Below, in pieces: positions 27,325-35,946 of a stretch of 64,000 nt of DNA. The translations under genes and the position numbers were made by a program. Location of the stretch: NCBI RefSeq assembly GCF_900104815.1, contig NZ_FNTD01000004.1:2186501-2250500 (forward strand), given 5' to 3'. Source of the stretch: Streptomyces misionensis. GTDB taxonomy: Bacteria > Actinomycetota > Actinomycetes > Streptomycetales > Streptomycetaceae. The notes under the pieces were generated by a model. The model searched no databases. It saw only the letters and a program-made list of their open reading frames with translations, and was not told the DNA's origin. The stretch's first letter is position 1. Each line of letters begins with the position of its first letter.

Positions 27325-27433
27325 CGCCGGTCGGATTGCCCGGTTGCATAACAATCCCCGGCCTTCCAGCATGCCCGACGCCACGCTCGACGATATAGCA
27401 CGCGCATTCGATTTGCGGACGAGCTTCACGAGC

Positions 27434-27462
27434 TTCACCCGAACGTGTGGCACCGCTAGGGT
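27434..27462 (+). promoter_or_regulatory. Leaderless promoter of the MDMPI-family gene
   Basis: -35 TTCACC (27434-27439), 17 bases, -10 TAGGGT (27457-27462), then 7 bases to the ATG at 27470. Confidence 0.6.
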
Positions 27463-27469
27463 CGGGCCC

Positions 27470-28156
27470 ATGATTGATCACGCTCATGACCTGGCATGTG
27501 TACGTGACGCGACCGACCGGCTGCTGCGCGCGGTCGCCCGACTGGACAACGCCTCGCTCGCCGAGCCGTCACGGCTTCCCGGCTGGACCCGCGGACACAT
27601 CCTCGCCCACCTCGCCCGCAACGCGGACGCGCTCGTGAACGCCCTGGAGGGCCGTCCCATGTACGCGAGCGCCGCGGCGCGGGACGCCGACATCGAGGAC
27701 GGCGCGCCGCGTCCCCTGGACGTCCAGCTCGCCGACCTGCGCGAAAGCGCGGACCGGTTCCGGGCGGCAGGGGACGCGCCCGCGGACTGGACGCGCACGG
27801 TGGAGCTGCGCAACGGGGTCACCGACGCCGCGGCCCGGCTGCCGTTCCGGCGGTGGGCCGAGGTGGAGCTGCACCACGTGGACCTCGGCGTCGGCTACGA
27901 GCTGGCGGACGTCCCCGCGGAGTTCCTGGAGCGGGAGACCGGCTTCCTCGCCCAGCGGTTCTCGGGCAACCCGGACGTCCCCGCCACCCGGATCACGGAC
28001 GGCACGCACACCTGGGACACCGGCAGGGCCGCGGACGAGCCCGAGGTGACCGTCTCGGGCCCGGCGGCGGAGCTGGTCGGCTGGCTCGCCGGACGGCGCG
28101 ACGGCTCCGCGCTGACCGCGGAGGGCGGCGCGCTGCCGAAGCTGCCGCCGCTGTAG
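27470..28156 (+). CDS. MDMPI/DinB-superfamily protein (maleylpyruvate isomerase-like)
   Basis: A 228-residue member of the mycothiol-dependent maleylpyruvate isomerase family. The N-terminal metal-binding DinB-like helix bundle includes LPGWTRGHILAHLARNADAL (residues about 37-56), and a second His appears in RWAEVELHHVDLG. The C-terminal part resembles a sterol-carrier-like fold. In this family mycothiol, the actinobacterial thiol, is the cofactor; the real substrate here is unknown. ATG at 27470 has no ribosome site but a TAGGGT 7 bases upstream, so the mRNA is probably leaderless. It is divergent from uvrA. Confidence 0.88.
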   Translation: MIDHAHDLACVRDATDRLLRAVARLDNASLAEPSRLPGWTRGHILAHLARNADALVNALEGRPMYASAAARDADIEDGAPRPLDVQLADLRESADRFRAAGDAPADWTRTVELRNGVTDAAARLPFRRWAEVELHHVDLGVGYELADVPAEFLERETGFLAQRFSGNPDVPATRITDGTHTWDTGRAADEPEVTVSGPAAELVGWLAGRRDGSALTAEGGALPKLPPL

Positions 28157-28203
28157 GACCCGGCCCGCGCGACATGGACGGCCCGCCCGGCGCCGCCCCG
28201 CTA

Positions 28204-28209
28204 TAGGCT
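28204..28209 (+). promoter_or_regulatory. -10 of a leaderless metallo-hydrolase gene
   Basis: TAGGCT, 7 bases before the ATG at 28217; no recognisable -35. Confidence 0.5.
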
Positions 28210-28216
28210 GATCGAC

Positions 28217-28873
28217 ATGACGTACACGGGAGAGGTCAGGGTCGGCGGACCGGCTGACGTTCACGAGCTCAAGGACCTGATGATCACCAAGATCGCGGTC
28301 GGCCCGATGGACAACAACGCCTATCTGCTGCGCTGCCGGGCCACCGACGAGCAGCTCCTGATCGACGCCGCGAACGAGGCGCACACGCTCCTGGGCATGA
28401 TCGGTGACGACGGCATCGCGTCCGTCGTCACCACGCACCGGCACGGCGACCACTGGCAGGCGCTCGCCGAGGTCGTCGCCGCGACCGGCGCGCGCACCCA
28501 CGCCGGCCGCGAGGACGCGCCCGGCATCCCCGTCCCCACCGATGTGCTCGTGGACGACGGGGACGTGATCCGGGTGGGCCGGGTGGAACTCACCGCGCGC
28601 CACCTCGCGGGGCACACGCCGGGTTCCATCGCCCTGGTCTACGACGACCCGCACGGCCACCCGCACGTCTTCACCGGCGACTGCCTCTTCCCCGGCGGCG
28701 TCGGCAACACGTTCAAGGACCCGGAGGCGTTCGCCAGCCTGATCCACGACGTGGAGACGAAGATCTTCGACACGCTGCCGGACGAGACCTGGGTCTACCC
28801 CGGGCACGGCAACGACACCACGCTCGGCGACGAGCGGCCGCACCTCGCGGAGTGGCGCGCGCGGGGCTGGTGA
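28217..28873 (+). CDS. MBL-fold metallo-hydrolase (glyoxalase II-like)
   Basis: A 218-residue metallo-beta-lactamase-fold hydrolase. The metal ligands are H74, H76, D78 and H79 in THRHGDHW; more ligands lie in HLAGHTPGS, FTGDCLFPGG and the late YPGHGNDT. The arrangement resembles glyoxalase II and related thioesterases. Next to an MDMPI-type gene it may act on mycothiol adducts, but that is inference. A leaderless start is likely. Confidence 0.9.
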   Translation: MTYTGEVRVGGPADVHELKDLMITKIAVGPMDNNAYLLRCRATDEQLLIDAANEAHTLLGMIGDDGIASVVTTHRHGDHWQALAEVVAATGARTHAGREDAPGIPVPTDVLVDDGDVIRVGRVELTARHLAGHTPGSIALVYDDPHGHPHVFTGDCLFPGGVGNTFKDPEAFASLIHDVETKIFDTLPDETWVYPGHGNDTTLGDERPHLAEWRARGW

Positions 28874-28904
28874 CGTCCGGCGACGGCACCGAACCGCTGT
28901 CGAG

Positions 28905-28932
28905 AGGGCCCGCGGCCGAAGCCGGGGGCCCT
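28905..28932. terminator. Terminator between the metallo-hydrolase and LysR genes
   Basis: AGGGCCC (28905-28911) pairs with GGGCCCT (28926-28932), with an inner CGGC/GCCG stem on a CGAA loop, between convergent genes. Confidence 0.7.
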
Positions 28933-28975
28933 TGTCGCCGACGAGAGGCGGGCGTGCCCACCGGTGGCGGGTGGT

Positions 28976-29881
28976 TCAGTGGTCCCGGGCCTGGATCCGT
29001 GCGGCGGCGCGGTGCAACTCGGCGAGGACCGTGCGGACGGCCCTTCGGGCGGTGCGTTCGGGCCGGTGCAGGACGTCGATGCGGCGTCGGGCGTGTACTC
29101 CGCCGAGCGGCCTGAGGACGACGTCGGGGTGCGGCCGGGCGGTCCACCGGGGCATCAGCGCGAGGCCGCCGCCGGCCGCGACGACCTCGGCGACCACGGC
29201 GAAGTCGTTGATGCGATGGACGATCTCGGGCCGGCGGTTGGCGACGCTCGCGATGGCCTCGATGGTGGACATCAGCGGGAAGCCGTCGTGCACCGTGATC
29301 CACGGCTGGTCCGCCACGTCCCGCGGCGTCAGCAGCGCCTTGGACACCAGCGGGTGGCCGGTCGGCAGGGCGACGTCGAGGGGCTCGCGCAGCAGCGTCG
29401 TGGAGGTCACGCTGCGCGGCCACGGCGGACCGTGGTCGAGGCGGTGGGCGATGACGAGGTCGTAGTGACGGGTGAGGGCCGGGAAGCGGTCCTGGGCGAC
29501 GTCCTCGTCCCCGAGCGCCAGGTGGGGCAGGCCGGGGCCGACGAGGTCCCGCAGCAGGACCGGGAAGAACGCGGACGCCGCGCTGTGGAAGGCGGCCACC
29601 GACACCTCGCCGTCGGGCTGCCCGGCGAAGTCGGTGATCGTGTTCCGGGCCTGGGCCAGGGCGGTCTCGACCTTGACGGCCGCCGCGGCCAGGGCCTGCC
29701 CGGCGTCGGTCAGGACCACCCGGCGTCCGGCGCGTTCGGTGAGCGGGACGGGGATCGAACGCTGTAGCAGCCGCAGTTGCTGCGAGATCGCGGAGGGCGT
29801 CACGTGCAACGCCTCGGCGACCGCGCTGACGCTGCCCAGGTCGCCCAGTTCGCGCAGGATGCGCAGCTGCCGTTCGTCCAC
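28976..29881 (-). CDS. LysR-family transcriptional regulator
   Basis: A 301-residue LysR-type regulator. It has an N-terminal winged helix (DERQLRILRELGDLGSVSAV...TPSAISQQLRLLQR) and a C-terminal substrate-binding domain (about 90-295). It is divergent from an EamA transporter whose coding start is about 80 bases away, so it most likely controls that gene. CTTC-N6-GAAG at 29906-29919 in the shared region is a candidate binding site. The effector is unknown. Confidence 0.92.
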   Translation of the reverse strand: MDERQLRILRELGDLGSVSAVAEALHVTPSAISQQLRLLQRSIPVPLTERAGRRVVLTDAGQALAAAAVKVETALAQARNTITDFAGQPDGEVSVAAFHSAASAFFPVLLRDLVGPGLPHLALGDEDVAQDRFPALTRHYDLVIAHRLDHGPPWPRSVTSTTLLREPLDVALPTGHPLVSKALLTPRDVADQPWITVHDGFPLMSTIEAIASVANRRPEIVHRINDFAVVAEVVAAGGGLALMPRWTARPHPDVVLRPLGGVHARRRIDVLHRPERTARRAVRTVLAELHRAAARIQARDH

Positions 29882-29905
29882 GCCGACAGTGTAGGGCGGC
29901 TACAC

Positions 29906-29919
29906 CTTCGCTTTAGAAG
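29906..29919. promoter_or_regulatory. Dyad in the LysR/EamA divergent promoter
   Basis: CTTC (29906-29909) and GAAG (29916-29919) flank GCTTTA. A short dyad in the place expected for a LysR operator. Confidence 0.35.
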
Positions 29920-29961
29920 TTGGTTCTGGCCTTCAATGTGGTGCTCGGGCAGCGTGTGGGT

Positions 29962-30924
29962 ATGCACATCGCCCGCCGCACGGATGCGGTACTCCTCCTG
30001 GTCGCGCTGGTCTGGGGCTCCAGCTACCTCGCGGCCAAGACCGCCACCGCCGCGCTTCCGGTCCTGACGGTCCTGTTCGCCCGCTATGCGGTCTCCGCGC
30101 TCGGGTGCGGGGCCCTGGCCGCGGTCCGCCGGGGAAGGCACCGCTGGACCCGTGCGGAGGTCCGCGCCGGCTCGCTGCTCGGAGTGACCCAGGCGGCCGT
30201 GCTCGTGCTGGAGACCTACGGGGTGGCGCACACCAGTGCCGCGAACGCCGGGCTGATCATCAGCCTGACCATCGTGCTGACCCCGCTGCTGGACCGCACC
30301 GGAGGCCGCCGGCTGCCGTGGACGTTCTTCCTCGCCGCCGGAGTCTGCGCGGTGGCCGTCGGCCTGCTCGCCTCCGGCACCGGGCTGCACGCCCCGCGGC
30401 TCGGAGACGTGCTGGTGCTCGCCGCCGCGGTCGTCCGGGCCGGGCATGTCGCCCTCGTCGGACGGCTCACCGCGAGCCGCCCCATGGACCCGCTGCACCT
30501 GACGACCACCCAGACCGTCGTCGGCTCCGCGCTGTTCCTGCCCCCCGCCGTCACCGGCCTGCCCGACCTGGTGCACAGCGGTGCCACCACCTGGGCGCAG
30601 CTGATCTATCTCGCCCTGTTCTGCAGCGTGTTCGCCTTCCTCGCCCAGACCTGGGCCGTGCAAGGGACCTCCGCCAGCCGGGCCAGCCTGCTGCTGGGCA
30701 CCGAGCCGATCTGGGCCGCCGCCATCGGGATCGGCGTCGGCGGCGAACGGCTCACCCTCTGGGCCGCTCTGGGCGCCGTGCTCATGGTCGCCGGAACCTA
30801 CTGGGGCCAGGCCATCGAACGCGCCCACCGCACCGGCACGGCGAGAACCGGGAAAGCGACGGGCGCAGCAGGCACCCCGGTGGTCGCCGCTCATGCGAGC
30901 CCCGCGGACGGGCTCAGACAGTGA
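29962..30924 (+). CDS. EamA/DMT-family transporter
   Basis: A ten-helix drug/metabolite transporter (two EamA repeats) of 320 residues. The opening ADAVLLLVALVWGSSYLAAK-like segment is typical, and the second repeat begins after about residue 150. Such proteins export amino acids, nucleosides or drugs; the substrate is not visible. ATG at 29962 (MHIARRTD) is chosen over the TTG at 29920 because the membrane domain starts there; the ribosome site is poor. The 3' end overlaps the convergent quinone reductase gene by 11 bases. Confidence 0.88.
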   Translation: MHIARRTDAVLLLVALVWGSSYLAAKTATAALPVLTVLFARYAVSALGCGALAAVRRGRHRWTRAEVRAGSLLGVTQAAVLVLETYGVAHTSAANAGLIISLTIVLTPLLDRTGGRRLPWTFFLAAGVCAVAVGLLASGTGLHAPRLGDVLVLAAAVVRAGHVALVGRLTASRPMDPLHLTTTQTVVGSALFLPPAVTGLPDLVHSGATTWAQLIYLALFCSVFAFLAQTWAVQGTSASRASLLLGTEPIWAAAIGIGVGGERLTLWAALGAVLMVAGTYWGQAIERAHRTGTARTGKATGAAGTPVVAAHASPADGLRQ

Positions 30925-31843
30925 GGACGAGCTTGCCCTGGAGGTGACCGGCGTCGAGCCGCCGGTGTGCCTCGGCGACGCGCTCGAACGGGAACGTCTC
31001 CTGCACATGGACCCGGAGTTTGCCCTGTTCGACGAGATCGACGAGACCCCGCAGGGCGACCGGATCGGGGTCGACCGCGATGCCGCTGAAGCGCATGCCG
31101 GCCGCCTCGTACCTGGCGGCGAGCGCGGTGTCCTCCTCGGCGACCGCCGTCACCAGGTGACCGCCCGGGCGGAGCACGTCGAGCGACCGTTCGACCGTGT
31201 CGCCGCCGATCGTGTCGAGCACGACGTCGACGTCGCGGACCGCCTCGGCGAAGTCGACCGCCGTGTGGTCGATGACCTCGTCGGCGCCCAACTCCTCGGC
31301 GAACTCACGCTTCCTCCCGCCCGCGGTCGCGATCACGTGCGCGCCCAGCGCCTTCGCGATCTGGATCGCCACATGGCCGACCCCGCCGCCACCGCCGTGC
31401 ACCAGGACGCGATCGCCCTCGGTCACGCCGCCGAGGTCGACGAGGCCCTGCCACGCCGTCAGCCCGACGACCGGCAGCGCCGACGCCTCGACGTGCGAGA
31501 GCGATGCCGGCTTGCGTGCCAGGTGCAGGGCCGGCGCCGACACGACCTCGGCGTACGCCCTCGCCGCCCGCGGGAACAGCGGCATTCCGAACACCTCGTC
31601 ACCCGGCCTCCACCGCCCCGTCGCCGGTGCGTCCTCGACCACGCCGCTGATGTCCCAGCCCAGAACGAACGGCGGCCGGCCGAGCAACGGGAACTCGCCG
31701 GCGCGCAGGCGCGCCTCCAGCGGGTTCAGCCCGATCGCCCTGACGCGGACGAGGACCTCGGTCGGGAGGGGGCGGGGTTCGGGCGCGTCCACGATGGTGA
31801 GGACCTCGGGACCGCCGAGCGTGTACTGGGTGACGACGCGCAT
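30914..31843 (-). CDS. NAD(P)H:quinone oxidoreductase-type zinc-less dehydrogenase
   Basis: Medium-chain dehydrogenase of the quinone-reductase branch, 309 residues. The catalytic fold starts with MRVVTQYTLGG; the Rossmann loop VHGGGGGVGHVAIQIAKALG lies near residues 149-168. Structural zinc cysteines are absent, as in quinone reductases. ATG at 31843 follows GAGGAGAG. It is divergent from an HxlR regulator carrying an N-terminal cysteine, an arrangement like qorA/qorR in Corynebacterium, so induction by quinones or thiol stress is likely. Confidence 0.9.
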   Translation of the reverse strand: MRVVTQYTLGGPEVLTIVDAPEPRPLPTEVLVRVRAIGLNPLEARLRAGEFPLLGRPPFVLGWDISGVVEDAPATGRWRPGDEVFGMPLFPRAARAYAEVVSAPALHLARKPASLSHVEASALPVVGLTAWQGLVDLGGVTEGDRVLVHGGGGGVGHVAIQIAKALGAHVIATAGGRKREFAEELGADEVIDHTAVDFAEAVRDVDVVLDTIGGDTVERSLDVLRPGGHLVTAVAEEDTALAARYEAAGMRFSGIAVDPDPVALRGLVDLVEQGKLRVHVQETFPFERVAEAHRRLDAGHLQGKLVLTV

Positions 31844-31904
31844 GACTCTCCTCGTTTCTGGCGGAGGGGGGAGAACCCAGGCTATGAATCCGCCGGGAAC
31901 CAGC

Positions 31905-31928
31905 AGGTAACTCCGGCGCGGGTACCTT
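31905..31928. promoter_or_regulatory. Candidate HxlR operator over the hxlR promoter
   Basis: AGGTA (31905-31909) and TACCT (31923-31927) form a dyad across 13 bases. The right arm coincides with the -10 TACCTT (31923-31928) of the regulator gene, whose ATG follows 6 bases later. This fits autoregulation and control of the divergent reductase. Confidence 0.5.
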
Positions 31929-31934
31929 GGCCGC

Positions 31935-32315
31935 ATGAGCGGTTTCCGTCCCGGTGATGCCTTTCTCGCCGACTGCCCGGCGCGTCTGGCGGTCGATCTG
32001 ATCGCCGACAAGTGGACGGTGGTCGTGCTCTACGGCCTCAGCAAGGGCCCGGTGCGCCATGGCGAACTGATCGAGCTGATCGGCGGCATCTCCCGCAAGA
32101 TGCTCACCCAGACGCTTCGGCGGCTCACGGCGCACGGACTCGTCCGCCGCCACGCCCGCGCCGAGGCGCCGCGCCGCGTCGAGTACGAGCTGACCCCGCT
32201 CGGCGAGACGCTGATCGGTCCGATCCACACGCTGACCGAGTGGGCGAGGGCGAACGGCGAGGCGGTGCTCGACGCGCTCGACGCCGCCCTCGAGCCGGTC
32301 GCCCACGGCGACTGA
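31935..32315 (+). CDS. HxlR-family (QorR/HypR-like) redox regulator
   Basis: A 126-residue winged-helix HxlR regulator: DKWTVVVLYGLSKGPVRHGEL starts the DNA-binding domain, followed by ISRKMLTQTLRRL. A single cysteine, C14 in ADCPARL, matches the N-terminal sensing cysteine of QorR, HypR and YodB. I infer that thiol oxidation or quinone alkylation releases DNA. The gene looks leaderless (TACCTT, 6 bases, ATG). Confidence 0.9.
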   Translation: MSGFRPGDAFLADCPARLAVDLIADKWTVVVLYGLSKGPVRHGELIELIGGISRKMLTQTLRRLTAHGLVRRHARAEAPRRVEYELTPLGETLIGPIHTLTEWARANGEAVLDALDAALEPVAHGD

Positions 32316-32756
32316 TCGGCCGGGTCCGGGGCGGTGCCGGTACCGGCGGGGCCTCCTCGCCGGTCCGTGCGGTGTCAGGGCTGGGGAGGCCGCCCTGACA
32401 TACCGAGGGAGCGCGACGACACCGGTGCGTACCGCACGCCCGGCGTACGACCGGCACACACGCTCGGCGTGAATGCCGTTCCGCGCGCCCCGTGTGAACG
32501 TTTCGCGCGCGCCCGGCGCACGCGCGCGCTCCCCCGGGGCGGTCCCGCGCGGTCAACTGGTGGCAGCCGCACAGGACGACGGCTCCTGAGCGGAAGGGCC
32601 GCCGGTCTTCCCATCCCGCCCTCGGCCGGCGGCCCGGGCCAGGGTGCCCGCGGGCCCCGTGGTCCCCGTTCACACGGCGGCAACACCCGCTCCCACCATG
32701 CGGACACACGTGGTCGTGACCTCGACAAAAGCCGAGTTCACTGCCACTCTCCCGCC
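32316..32756. other. Region before the ABC transporter operon
   Basis: About 440 bases without a convincing gene. The frame continuing upstream of the lipoprotein is open but has no signal peptide at its start. I see no strong terminator for hxlR; GCCGGTACCGGC near 32336 is a 12-bp palindrome of unknown role. No clear promoter is visible. Confidence 0.4.
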
Positions 32757-33641
32757 ATGCATCTCGCCCCTCGCACAGTGCGCCGCGCGGCAGCGGCCGT
32801 CACCCTCGCCCTGCTCACCACCGCCGTCGGCTGTGCCCCGCAGCCCGAGGTGCAGCCGTCGGCCGCCAGGACCGGTTCGGCCGGCGCCGTCTGCGCCAAG
32901 GGCAAGGCGGCCACCAGGACGCCCGGGAAGCTGACCATCGCGACGGACCAACCCGCCTACGAGCCCTGGTTCGAGCACGACGATCCCGCGAGCGGCAAGG
33001 GCTTCGAATCGGCGGTCGCGTACGCCGTGGCGAAGCGACTCGGCTACGGCAAGGACGCCGTGGTCTGGCAGCGGGTGCCCTTCAACAAGGCGTTCGCGCC
33101 CGGCGTGAAGACCTTCGACTTCGACATCAACCAGGTCTCCATCAGCGCCGAGCGCAAGAAGGCCGTCGACTTCTCCTCCGGTTACTACGACGTGCGCCAG
33201 GCCGTCATCGCGCTCAAGGGCGGCAAGGCCGCCGAGGCGACCGGCATCGCGGACCTGCGCGGCCTGCGCCTGGGCGCCCAGGTGGGCAGCACGAGCCTCG
33301 ACTACATCACCGACGTGGTGAAGCCCGACCGGCAGCCCGCCGTCTACGCCAAGAACGACCAGGCCAAGTCGGCGCTGCGCAACGGCCAGGTCGACGCCGT
33401 CGTCACCGACCTGCCGACCGCCTTCTACATCACGTCGGCCGAGGTGACGAACGCGAAGATCGTCGGCCAGTTCGAGAACCGGGGCGGCGCTCCCGAGCAG
33501 TTCGGGCTGGTGCTCGACAAGGGCAGCGCGCTGACCCCCTGTGTGAGCCGTGCCGTCGACGCGCTGCGCGAGGACGGCACGCTGGCGCGGCTCGACCAGC
33601 GGTGGCTGTCCGACGCCGTCGGCGCCCCGGTGCTCAAGTGA
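32757..33641 (+). CDS. Amino-acid ABC transporter substrate-binding lipoprotein
   Basis: Extracellular solute-binding protein family 3, 294 residues. The signal peptide ends in a lipobox-like TTAVGC (C25 region) and should anchor the protein outside the membrane. The binding domain carries the family features KLTIATDQPAYEP and FDFDINQVSISAERKKAVDFS. It is the first gene of an operon with a permease and an ATPase. Polar amino acids are the usual ligands; which one is not evident. ATG at 32757 is where the signal peptide begins. Confidence 0.92.
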   Translation: MHLAPRTVRRAAAAVTLALLTTAVGCAPQPEVQPSAARTGSAGAVCAKGKAATRTPGKLTIATDQPAYEPWFEHDDPASGKGFESAVAYAVAKRLGYGKDAVVWQRVPFNKAFAPGVKTFDFDINQVSISAERKKAVDFSSGYYDVRQAVIALKGGKAAEATGIADLRGLRLGAQVGSTSLDYITDVVKPDRQPAVYAKNDQAKSALRNGQVDAVVTDLPTAFYITSAEVTNAKIVGQFENRGGAPEQFGLVLDKGSALTPCVSRAVDALREDGTLARLDQRWLSDAVGAPVLK

Positions 33642-34549
33642 CCGTCACCAAGGGCGAGTCGGTCCCGGAGGGAGCGGACGGCGCGGCGGCCGTGCCCGGT
33701 GACGGCTACGTGCCCTCCGAGCGGCGCCTGGAGCGCGAGCGCCACAAGCGGGCGCGGGCCCGTCGCGCGACGGCCGTGGCGGCGCTGTCGACGCTCGTCA
33801 CGGCCGCCGTGCTCTACCTGGTCGTGGTCCACGCGCCGGGCTGGCCGCGTACCAAGGAGACGTTCTTCAACGCCGGTTACGCGCGCGAGGCGCTGCCCAA
33901 GGTGCTCGAAGGGCTGTGGCTGAACGTCCGGCTGCTGGTGGTCTGCGGCGTCGCCGTGCTGGTCCTCGGCATGCTGATCGCGATCGCGCGGACCCTGCGC
34001 GGCCCGGTGTTCTTCCCGCTGCGGGTGCTGGCCGCGGCGTACACCGACTTCTTCCGCGGACTGCCGCTGATCATCAACCTGATGATCGTGGTCCTGGGCG
34101 TGCCCGCGCTGCGGCTTCAGGGGGTGACGGTCGACCCGGTGCTGCTCGGGGGCACCGCGCTGACGCTGACGTACTCCGCCTACGTCGCGGAGGTGTTCCG
34201 GGCCGGCATCGAGTCGGTCCACCCCTCGCAGCGCGCGGCGGCACGCTCGCTGGGCCTGACCAACCGCCAGGCGCTGCGGTACGTCGTGCTGCCCCAGGCG
34301 GTGCGCCGGCAGGTGCCGCCGCTGCTCAACGACCTGGTGTCGTTGCAGAAGGACACCGGCCTGGTGTCGATCGGCGGTGCGGTGGACGCCGTACGGGCGG
34401 CCGACATCATCGTGGGCCGCAGTCTGAACTACACGCCGTACATCGTGGCGGGACTGGTGTTCGTGGCGCTGACCATTCCGATGACGCGCTTCACGGACTG
34501 GGTGACCGCCCGGCTCGACCGGCGGCGGGACCAGGGAGGAACCCTATGA
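33638..34549 (+). CDS. Amino-acid ABC transporter permease
   Basis: HisM/GlnP-type permease, 303 residues. A 45-residue charged cytoplasmic N-terminus precedes the first helix, then five more. The EAA loop, AARSLGLTNRQALRYVVLPQA, contacts the ATPase. GTG at 33638 overlaps the lipoprotein stop by four bases, and the stop overlaps the ATPase start (ATGA). Transport polarity is import. Confidence 0.93.
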   Translation: MTVTKGESVPEGADGAAAVPGDGYVPSERRLERERHKRARARRATAVAALSTLVTAAVLYLVVVHAPGWPRTKETFFNAGYAREALPKVLEGLWLNVRLLVVCGVAVLVLGMLIAIARTLRGPVFFPLRVLAAAYTDFFRGLPLIINLMIVVLGVPALRLQGVTVDPVLLGGTALTLTYSAYVAEVFRAGIESVHPSQRAAARSLGLTNRQALRYVVLPQAVRRQVPPLLNDLVSLQKDTGLVSIGGAVDAVRAADIIVGRSLNYTPYIVAGLVFVALTIPMTRFTDWVTARLDRRRDQGGTL

Positions 34550-35298
34550 GCGACGCGCCTGTGCTGCGCATGGAGTCGGTCCGCAAGACGTTCGGCGGCT
34601 CGGTGGTGCTGCGGGACGTCGACCTGGAGGTGGCCCCGCACACGGTGACCGCGTTGATCGGTGCCTCCGGGTCCGGCAAGTCCACGCTGCTGCGGTGCGC
34701 CAACCTCCTGGAGGAGATCGACGACGGCGCGATCTGGCTGGACGGCGAGGAGATCACCGATCCCCGCACCGACCAGGACGCGGTCCGGCGCCGGATCGGC
34801 GTGGTCTTCCAGGCGTACAACCTCTTCCCGCACATGAGCGTGCTGGACAACATCACGCTCGCCCCGCGCCGGGTGCACGGCGTCTCCCGCGCGGCGGCCG
34901 AGGAGCGGGCCAGGGAGCTGCTGGAGCGTCTGGGGCTCGCCGGCAAGGCGGACGCCTATCCGGACCGGCTCAGCGGCGGCCAGCAGCAGCGGGTGGCGAT
35001 CGTCAGGGCGCTCGCCGTGCGGCCCCGGCTGCTGCTGCTGGACGAGATCACGGCCGCCCTCGACCCCGAACTGGTGGGCGAGGTGCTGGAGGTGGTCCGG
35101 GGCCTGAAGGACGAGGGCATGACCATGGTGCTGGCCACCCACGAGATGGGCTTCGCGCGCGATGTCGCGGACCAGGTCTGCTTCCTGGACGGCGGGGTGG
35201 TGCTGGAGCGCGGCACCGCCGAGCAGGTGTTCGGGGAGCCGCGCCAGGAGCGCACCCGGCGCTTTCTGCGGCGGATCGTCGAGGCGGGCCGCCTGTAG
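34546..35298 (+). CDS. Amino-acid ABC transporter ATP-binding protein
   Basis: GlnQ-type ATPase of 250 residues. Walker A is GASGSGKST, the signature LSGGQQQRVAIVRAL, Walker B LLLLDEITAALDPE, and the switch His lies in LATHEMGF. The usual proline after DE is isoleucine here (DEIT instead of DEPT), a mild oddity. ATG at 34546 follows GGGAGGAA. It ends 12 bases before the convergent aroQ stop. Confidence 0.94.
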   Translation: MSDAPVLRMESVRKTFGGSVVLRDVDLEVAPHTVTALIGASGSGKSTLLRCANLLEEIDDGAIWLDGEEITDPRTDQDAVRRRIGVVFQAYNLFPHMSVLDNITLAPRRVHGVSRAAAEERARELLERLGLAGKADAYPDRLSGGQQQRVAIVRALAVRPRLLLLDEITAALDPELVGEVLEVVRGLKDEGMTMVLATHEMGFARDVADQVCFLDGGVVLERGTAEQVFGEPRQERTRRFLRRIVEAGRL

Positions 35299-35310
35299 GC
35301 GGTGCGCGGG

Positions 35311-35772
35311 CTACGCGGCGGCCAGCAGCGCCGCGACGCGCTCGACGCCGAACGCGTAGCCCTGCACACCGCATCCGGCGATCACGCCGTCCGCGCGCAG
35401 GGAGACGTAGGAGTGGTGCCGGAACGTCTCACGCTGGTGGATGTTGGAGATGTGCACCTCGATGACGGGCATCCCGTCGCAGGTGTTGAGCGCGTCCAGG
35501 ATCGCGACCGAGGTGTGGGAGTAGGCGCCGGGGTTGATGACGATCCCGCAGTGGTCCAGGCGTGCCTCGTGGATCCAGTCGACCAGTTCGCCCTCGTGGT
35601 TGGACTGCCTCAGGTCGACCGAACCGCCGTGCGCGGCCGCCGCCTTGGCGCACAGCGCCTCGACGTCCGCGAGGGTCTCCCTGCCGTAGATCTCGGGCTG
35701 GCGCTGGCCCAGCAGGTTCAGGTTGGGCCCGTTGAGGATCATGATCGGGGCGTTGGCCAGGGTGCGGGGCAC
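35311..35772 (-). CDS. aroQ: 3-dehydroquinate dehydratase, type II
   Basis: Third step of the shikimate pathway (dehydroquinate to dehydroshikimate). The 153-residue protein has the flexible-lid Tyr region [14 protein letters not shown], the [14 protein letters not shown] motif and the catalytic His in [14 protein letters not shown] at 35772 follows GGAGGAACC. It is a stand-alone gene, divergent from the MFS transporter. Confidence 0.95.
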   Translation of the reverse strand: MPRTLANAPIMILNGPNLNLLGQRQPEIYGRETLADVEALCAKAAAAHGGSVDLRQSNHEGELVDWIHEARLDHCGIVINPGAYSHTSVAILDALNTCDGMPVIEVHISNIHQRETFRHHSYVSLRADGVIAGCGVQGYAFGVERVAALLAAA

Positions 35773-35946
35773 GGTTCCTCCGGTCGTTCGAGGCGGTACG
35801 ACGGCGACCGCCGCTCGCCCCCGGTCTATCACGGCCCCGGCGCGCACCCCGGCCCTGTGCCCCCTCGCCCCGGGCGCGCGCTGCGGTCACTCGGTCACCC
35901 CCACACGCCCCCGTAACCCGTGATCACGGTGGGTAGTTGACGCACC

